Origin: Bradyrhizobium genomosp. I (2014)
GTDB lineage: Bacteria; Pseudomonadota; Alphaproteobacteria; Rhizobiales; Xanthobacteraceae
Assembly: GCF_000261685.1 (NCBI RefSeq)
Contig: NZ_AJQE01000295.1
Location: 1 to 33,624, forward strand
DNA length: 33,624 nucleotides
Reading direction: 5' to 3'
The notes under the pieces were generated by a model. The model saw only the letters and a list, made by a program, of their open reading frames with translations. It did no database searches and was not told the origin of the DNA. The position numbers and the translations under genes are program-made. Below, piece after piece: positions 27,109 to 33,624 of the stretch; within the stretch, counting starts at the first letter, position 1, and every line of letters begins with the position of its first letter.

Positions 27109-27555
27109 CTACCCATGCCTGTGCCCGTGCTTGCGTGCCTTCGCCTGCTTGCCTTCGCCGGTCGGAATCATCACCACGCGGCCGTAGCGCACGCCGCGTT
27201 CGGCGATGATGTGGTCGGCGAAGTGGCTGACTTCGGAGGCGTTGCCGCGCAGCGCCGTCATCTCCATGCAATTGTTGTCGTCGAGATGGACGTGCAGCGT
27301 CGCCAGCGCGAGGTCGTGATGGCCGTGGAATTCCTGCACCAGGCGCTTTGAGAGATCGCGCGCGGCGTGGTCGTAGACATAGACGAGACCGGCCACGCAT
27401 TGGCCGGTCTGTGCCGTGTCCTCCGTGCTCTGTTGCAGGCCGGCGCGGGCGAGATCGCGAATGATCTCGGAGCGGTTCTGATAGCCGCGCGCCTCCGCCG
27501 CGGCGTCGATCTCCGCCAGGAGATCGTCCTCGATCGTGATGGTTATCCGCTGCAT
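27109..27555 (-). CDS. nikR: Nickel-responsive regulator NikR
   Basis: A ribbon-helix-helix repressor with an ACT-like metal-binding domain. The N-terminal RITITIEDDLLAEIDAAAEA forms the DNA-binding strand and first helix, followed by NRSEIIRDLAR. The high-affinity nickel ligands line up with E. coli H76, H87, H89 and C95: here H77, H88, H90 and C96 in HVHLDDNNC. The tail KHGHRHG adds extra His. The 148-residue length is at the long end of the family. ATG 27555 follows GGAGAGGA. No nickel transporter is in the window; the gene upstream on the same strand is a copper-type ATPase. Confidence 0.93.
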   Translation of the reverse strand: MQRITITIEDDLLAEIDAAAEARGYQNRSEIIRDLARAGLQQSTEDTAQTGQCVAGLVYVYDHAARDLSKRLVQEFHGHHDLALATLHVHLDDNNCMEMTALRGNASEVSHFADHIIAERGVRYGRVVMIPTGEGKQAKARKHGHRHG

Positions 27556-27628
27556 CAGGTCCTCTCCATCGGGCTCAGGGGGGTTGTAGCCTTTCCTCCG
27601 AAGGGAGGCGAGGGAGTCTGCCAGCAGG

Positions 27629-30085
<2,457 letters not shown>

Positions 30086-30123
30086 TGCCATGCTCCGGCC
30101 TTGTGCCTGGTCTTGTACCGGTC

Positions 30124-30152
30124 TTGCAACCCATACCCGGTAGGGGTATATA
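30124..30152 (+). promoter_or_regulatory. csoR promoter with embedded operator
   Basis: TTGCAA (30124-30129) and TATATA (30147-30152) have the ideal 17-bp spacer. Transcription would start near 30159, the A of the csoR ATG, predicting a leaderless mRNA. The operator at 30133-30149 fills the spacer. Confidence 0.65.
30133..30149. promoter_or_regulatory. CsoR-type operator
   Basis: The inverted repeat ATACCC-GGTAG-GGGTAT lies in the csoR/copA divergent gap. It agrees with the G/C-tract flanked by AT form (TACCC...GGGTA) bound by CsoR/RcnR-family proteins. CsoR bound here would block the csoR promoter and probably the leftward copA promoter. Confidence 0.7.
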
Positions 30153-30158
30153 GAACGC

Positions 30159-30434
30159 ATGCGCAAGGACATCAAGGCATCCGTCGGAAAACGTCTCGGC
30201 CGGATCGAGGGCCAGGTTCGTGGCCTCTCGAAAATGGTAGAGGAAGACCGCTACTGTATCGACATCGTCACGCAGATCTCGGCGGTGCGTGCCGCGCTGC
30301 GCCGGGTCGAGGAGGAGATCCTGAAGGACCATGTCGCCCATTGTGTCGAGCACGCCATTGCAAGCGGCGACAAGGTCGACCAGCGCGAGAAGATCGCGGA
30401 GCTGATGGCGGTGATCGGGCGGGCGGAACGGTAA
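30159..30434 (+). CDS. csoR: CsoR-type copper-sensing repressor
   Basis: A 91-residue all-helical DUF156 repressor. The metal ligands fit the copper fingerprint: C33 (after Y32), H58 and C62 in DHVAHC, the C-H-C arrangement of CsoR. RcnR would have His at the third position, and FrmR lacks the third ligand. [13 protein letters not shown] at the N-terminus is the family's DNA-contact region. Cu(I) binding should release the operator at 30133-30149 and derepress the divergent copA. No upstream in-frame ATG exists, and the start lies only 6 nt after the -10 hexamer. Confidence 0.92.
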   Translation: MRKDIKASVGKRLGRIEGQVRGLSKMVEEDRYCIDIVTQISAVRAALRRVEEEILKDHVAHCVEHAIASGDKVDQREKIAELMAVIGRAER

Positions 30435-30438
30435 TTCT

Positions 30439-30551
30439 CGTCATTGCGAGGGCGCCGCGACGTGGACGCCGAAGCTTGACGGGGCGGAATCATCCAGAAT
30501 TCGTCGCGGAAAGATTCCGCAGGCTTCGTCGCCGCGCTCTTCGCAATGACG
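30439..30551. repeat. 113-bp palindromic repeat after csoR
   Basis: The outer arms CGTCATTGCGA (30439-30449) and TCGCAATGACG (30541-30551) are perfect complements. The interior holds GGCGGAATCATCC and GGAAAGATTCCGC segments. It starts 4 nt after the csoR stop. It is of the CGTCATTGCGAG type that I associate with dispersed Bradyrhizobium repeats. Confidence 0.75.
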
Positions 30552-30581
30552 GCTTTGGGCGAGATCTTCCCACAAGGTCGG

Positions 30582-30708
30582 TGTCGTCCCTGCGAAAGCA
30601 GGGATCCATAACCCCAGGGAGAAGCTTGACGAAGATTGGTCGTTCGGTACGCCTACGATCGGAACGATAGATTTCGCGGTATGGGTCCCGGCGTTCGCCG
30701 GGACGACA
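30582..30708. repeat. 127-bp palindromic repeat with two inner hairpins
   Basis: Outer arms TGTCGTCCC (30582-30590) and GGGACGACA (30700-30708) close it. Inner hairpins CCCTGCGAAAGCAGGG and CCCGGCGTTCGCCGGG lie at either end. It ends 6 nt before the stop of the leftward permuted-protease gene. A partial copy is at 5259-5287. Together with 30439-30551 it accounts for most of the 280-bp gene-free stretch. Confidence 0.75.
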
Positions 30709-30714
30709 GCGGGG

Positions 30715-31692
30715 TTATGCCGCGATCTCGCAGGCGTTTCCGCGGCGCCGGGCGCGGTACATCGCGAGTTCGCTCAGCTGCACAAAATGCTCGGAGAAAT
30801 TGGTGCTGATTTCAGCGGTCCGCGCACTCACTTGCTCAGCCGGAATCTCAGTCGGCGCCTCTTCGTCAATCGCTTCAGGAACGAGCGGCGGCGCCACGAC
30901 CGTTTCTGGAAACACACCGAACGAGCCCGCTACCTCCTCGAGCGGCTTCTGCTTGTCGGCCCAGTGCAGGACGGTGTAGTCGAACCCGTGCACGATGGTG
31001 GGTTTGACGACTTCGAAATAGGGCGAGATGTCGAAGTCGCGGGGCATGTAGAGCGAGGAATCGCGGATGTGCAGGATCTCGCGGCGGGCGGCGCGGCTGC
31101 CGGCCTTGGTGATCTTCGGCAGGATCGGATAGCGCACGGCGTCGAACGCCTGCGCGATCAGTGCCGAGCAGATGATCTTGGTCGGGTCGCCTGAGCCGAT
31201 CGCGATCATGCGCCGGCGCCAACGCTGCGGAACCGGCAGCGGGAACAGATAGCGCATGAGATCGACGATGTTCTTGGTGTCGTAGCCGAAGCCGATGCGG
31301 TTGATCGCATAGCGGCAGACTGTGGTGCGGTCCTCATAGGACAGCCCGACCGGGCGGCAGACGCGGGTGTGATACGGGAAATACTTCGACAGCGGCGCCG
31401 AGGTGACGCCTTCGCCGATATTGGCCTCGATCAGCACATGCGGCTCGCCGTCGGCCTCCTCCGCACCCTCGACCGGGCCGACATAGAGCGCGGCATGTGA
31501 CCAGGTCGACTGCGTCAGATATTTGATGATGCCGGAGATGCGGTTGTTGCCCTCGACCAGCAGCACGTCGCCGGGCTCGATGACGCCGCGCAGATGCTCC
31601 GGGTCGCTCGGCGTGAACGGCTCGTAGCCGGGCACCTCCTTCGAGAGGTACGCGGCAATCACCTTGCCGACCGAATCCAGGACCGTCCCCAT
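30715..31692 (-). CDS. YiiX/YebB-like permuted NlpC/P60 superfamily protein
   Basis: A 325-residue cytoplasmic-looking protein. GDVLLVEGNNRISGI followed by STWSHAALYVG (His at 66) and, about 110 residues later, IICSALIAQAFD (C175) match the circularly permuted papain-like group that includes E. coli YiiX/YebB and poxvirus G6R. In that group the His precedes the Cys. Some members are hydrolases or amidases on lipids or peptides; the substrate here is not known. No signal peptide is seen. The C-terminal ~90 residues are Glu/Ala/Pro-rich and less conserved in look. ATG 31692 has GGGGGAG at a good distance, with a stable hairpin just upstream. Confidence 0.78.
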   Translation of the reverse strand: MGTVLDSVGKVIAAYLSKEVPGYEPFTPSDPEHLRGVIEPGDVLLVEGNNRISGIIKYLTQSTWSHAALYVGPVEGAEEADGEPHVLIEANIGEGVTSAPLSKYFPYHTRVCRPVGLSYEDRTTVCRYAINRIGFGYDTKNIVDLMRYLFPLPVPQRWRRRMIAIGSGDPTKIICSALIAQAFDAVRYPILPKITKAGSRAARREILHIRDSSLYMPRDFDISPYFEVVKPTIVHGFDYTVLHWADKQKPLEEVAGSFGVFPETVVAPPLVPEAIDEEAPTEIPAEQVSARTAEISTNFSEHFVQLSELAMYRARRRGNACEIAA

Positions 31693-31706
31693 GTCAAACT
31701 CCCCCC

Positions 31707-31724
31707 ACGGCCTTTTTCGGCCGT
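31707..31724 (-). other. Leader hairpin next to the Shine-Dalgarno of the permuted-protease gene
   Basis: ACGGCC (31707-31712) and GGCCGT (31719-31724) fold around TTTTTC. On the minus strand the stem ends just before the G-rich Shine-Dalgarno (31699-31706). On the plus strand it is followed by CTTTTCCCTTTCT and looks like a terminator, although no plus-strand gene leads into it. Confidence 0.45.
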
Positions 31725-31884
31725 CTTTTCCCTTTCTCTATCATGGTCGAAACGTGTTGCAATTCGGTTCATCACTCTGTGAGATCAAGCACGATTGATT
31801 CACCATGATGGTTGCCGTGCAACATCAGATACGCCAAGGTTCGCGGGCTGTTCTCTTTGGCCGCAAGTCCCCGGAAACCATGAC

Positions 31885-33273
31885 ATGACAATCACGCGCC
31901 GCGGCTTCCTTTCGGCGTCGGCGGCTTTTGCGGCGATGCCGGTCCTGCGCGCAATCGCCGCGCCCCTGCCGCGGGAGGCCGACATCGTCGTCATCGGTGC
32001 GGGGGCTGCGGGAATTGCCGCGGCGCGGCGCATCATGGCGATGGGCCGCAAGGTCGTCGTGGTGGAAGCGGCATCCCAGATCGGCGGCCGCTGCATCACT
32101 GACAGCACGACGTTCGACACGCCGTTCGACCGCGGCGCACGCTGGATGCACAATCCCGACACAAATCCCATGATCCGGCTGGCGCGCAGTGTCGGGCTTG
32201 ACGTGCTGCCGGTGCCATCGGGCCAGAAGATGCGCATCGGCCGCCGCAACGCGCGCGCGGGCGAGATCGAGCAGTTCCTGGCCGCGCTGGTGCGCGCCAA
32301 CCGCGCCATCGACGAGGCCGCGCGCGGCAAGCTGGATACCTCCTGCGCATCCGTGCTGCCGAAGGATCTCGGCGACTGGGCGGGCGCGGCCGAGTTCATG
32401 CTGGGCGCGAGCTTCGCCGGCAAGGACCTGAAGGAGTTGTCCGCGATCGACAAGGGACGCGCGCAGGATCGCAACGCGGCGATCGCCTGTCGCCAGGGCC
32501 TTGGCACGCTGATCACCAGGCTCGCCGAGCAGACGCCGGTGGCGCTGTCGACGCCAGCTAGCCGAATCGCCTGGAGCAGCCGCGACGTCAGCGTGGAGAC
32601 GCAAGCCGGCAAGATCGCCGCGCGCGCCGCCATCATCACGGTCTCGACCAATGTACTGACATCGGGCGCGATCAGGTTCGCACCCGACATTCCCAAGCGC
32701 ACGTTGGACGCGGCATCGAAGCTCACCCTCGGCAGCTACGATCGCATCGTGCTGCAACTGCCCGGCAATCCGCTCGGCCTGTCGCGCGACGATATTCTCA
32801 TCGAGCAGAGCAATTCGACGCGCACGGCGCTCATGTTCGCCAATATCGGTGGCTCCTCGCTGTGTTCGATCGATGTCGGCGGCTCCTTCGGTCGCGATCT
32901 CTCCGAGCAGGGCGAGAAGGCCATGGTCGCCTTCGCGAAGGAATGGATCACAAAACTGTTTGGCAGAGAGGCCGCTTCCGCCGTGCAGAAGGCCAGTACG
33001 ACGCGCTGGAACGCCTCTCCCTATGTGATGGGCGCGATGTCGGCATCCTCGCCCGGCGGCCAGCTTTCGCGAAAAACCCTGAGCGAGCCGATCGGAAACA
33101 TGTTCCTCGCCGGCGAGGCCACGCACGAGACGCTGTGGGGCACTGTCGACGGCGCCTGGGAAAGCGGCGAGCGCGCCGCTGATGCCGCCTTGCGCAAGAT
33201 CGGCGCGCTCAAGCCCGAGCCGGCCGACATGCCGACGCAATCGACGAAGAAGCGCAGGGCACCGCGGCAATAG
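31885..33273 (+). CDS. Tat-exported flavin monoamine oxidase family protein
   Basis: An FAD-dependent amine oxidase of 462 residues. It starts with a twin-arginine signal, TRRGFL, followed by a hydrophobic Ala-rich stretch to about residue 27, so it is probably exported folded with its cofactor. The FAD dinucleotide motif IVVIGAGAAGIAAARRI is followed by EAASQIGGRC, and DRGARWMHNP is the family's flavin loop. The C-terminal FLAGEATHETLWGTVDGAWE closes the FAD site. The substrate is unknown. ATG 31885 was chosen because it begins the Tat signal; the frame extends 30 codons upstream. The Lys/Arg-rich tail is unusual but short. It is divergent from the permuted-protease gene. Confidence 0.92.
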   Translation: MTITRRGFLSASAAFAAMPVLRAIAAPLPREADIVVIGAGAAGIAAARRIMAMGRKVVVVEAASQIGGRCITDSTTFDTPFDRGARWMHNPDTNPMIRLARSVGLDVLPVPSGQKMRIGRRNARAGEIEQFLAALVRANRAIDEAARGKLDTSCASVLPKDLGDWAGAAEFMLGASFAGKDLKELSAIDKGRAQDRNAAIACRQGLGTLITRLAEQTPVALSTPASRIAWSSRDVSVETQAGKIAARAAIITVSTNVLTSGAIRFAPDIPKRTLDAASKLTLGSYDRIVLQLPGNPLGLSRDDILIEQSNSTRTALMFANIGGSSLCSIDVGGSFGRDLSEQGEKAMVAFAKEWITKLFGREAASAVQKASTTRWNASPYVMGAMSASSPGGQLSRKTLSEPIGNMFLAGEATHETLWGTVDGAWESGERAADAALRKIGALKPEPADMPTQSTKKRRAPRQ

Positions 33274-33312
33274 CAACAAAGTCGCAACACTTCGCAGGGA
33301 TGACGAAGAGAG

Positions 33313-33624
33313 TTAACGCAACACCCCATCCAGCACCGGCAGCCCGGCAATCACCACTATCGCAATCAGCGCGTAGCAGATGCCGCGAAACACCTTTTCG
33401 CTGGCGCGGCCGAACAGAGAGGCACCGAAGGCAACTCCGATCGCATAGACCGGTCCGACGATCAGCGAGAGCACCAGCGATTCGCGCGAAATCAGGCCTG
33501 TCGCTGCATAACTGACCATCGAGAAGAAATCCGACGCGCCGAAGAACAGCACGATGTTGGCGCGGGCGACGATCGGTGCGATCGGACGGCCGAGCCAGTA
33601 GCCGACGATCGGCGGGGCGCCGGG
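33313..33624 (-). CDS. TauE/SafE-family permease, C-terminal fragment
   Basis: The last 103 codons of a leftward gene that enters from the right edge and ends with TAA at 33313-33315. It shows GAPPIVGYWLGR, the second signature of the sulfite exporter TauE/SafE (TSUP) family, and then three hydrophobic helices ending in AIVVIAGLPVLDGVLR. The substrate, possibly an organosulfur compound or another anion, is not known. It is convergent with the amine oxidase gene across 39 bp. Confidence 0.82.
   Translation of the reverse strand, partial: PGAPPIVGYWLGRPIAPIVARANIVLFFGASDFFSMVSYAATGLISRESLVLSLIVGPVYAIGVAFGASLFGRASEKVFRGICYALIAIVVIAGLPVLDGVLR

Overview
The window looks like a stretch of chromosome from an alphaproteobacterium of the Bradyrhizobium/Nitrobacteraceae type. 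The grounds are high G+C, the block rph-rdgB-hemW facing hrcA-grpE followed by dnaK-dnaJ-pmtA, a PmtA-type phospholipid N-methyltransferase, and several palindromic intergenic repeat families that I associate with Bradyrhizobium genomes. The assignment rests on recognition, not on a search.

Layout. (1) 1-2911: the 3' end of a penicillin-binding-protein-activator gene, then the leftward genes hemW, rdgB and rph. (2) 3080-10606: heat-shock and chaperone region with hrcA, grpE, dnaK, dnaJ, then pmtA. A leftward secreted protein gene and a decayed nicotinamidase remnant lie between grpE and dnaK. (3) 10664-12283: a flavin reductase, pyrF and a DUF1330 gene. (4) 12284-19418: an accessory block. 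It starts with a control region holding four copies of one GGCGAGA-type word. Next comes a 433-residue protein that is almost only RTX calcium-binding nonapeptides (38 in unbroken phase, with no Lys, Arg or Cys), then a strong hairpin terminator. A tightly packed four-gene operon follows: type I secretion ABC transporter, membrane fusion protein, LuxR-type regulator and exported M23 peptidase. (5) 19558-26997: dapB, gpmA, an Ada-like alkyltransferase, DUF2244, nth, an EmrAB-like efflux pair and an EI24 membrane protein. (6) 27109-30434: metal homeostasis, with nikR and a copper-type P1B ATPase leftward and csoR rightward from one operator/promoter. (7) 30435-33624: two repeat elements, a permuted NlpC/P60-like protein, a Tat-exported flavin amine oxidase and the 3' end of a TauE/SafE permease.

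How the genes work together. HrcA/GrpE/DnaK/DnaJ form the stress chaperone set. In the accessory block the ABC protein and fusion protein would export the RTX protein through a TolC-like channel encoded elsewhere. The LuxR protein would control the system and the M23 enzyme would act on peptidoglycan in the envelope. CsoR would sense copper and release the divergent ATPase gene, with nikR behind it on the same strand.

The most interesting part is the RTX/type I secretion/LuxR/M23 block. Its exporter and regulator genes have visibly lower G+C than the housekeeping genes beside it, and the cargo has no enzymatic or adhesive domain outside the beta-roll. Also of note: a palindromic repeat that supplies both the rdgB stop codon and the possible start of hemW, two copies of a ~100-bp repeat each placed 7 nt after a stop codon, a csoR transcript predicted to be leaderless, and a nicotinamidase pseudogene with three separate lesions. 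No tRNA, rRNA, insertion sequence, phage gene or CRISPR array was seen.
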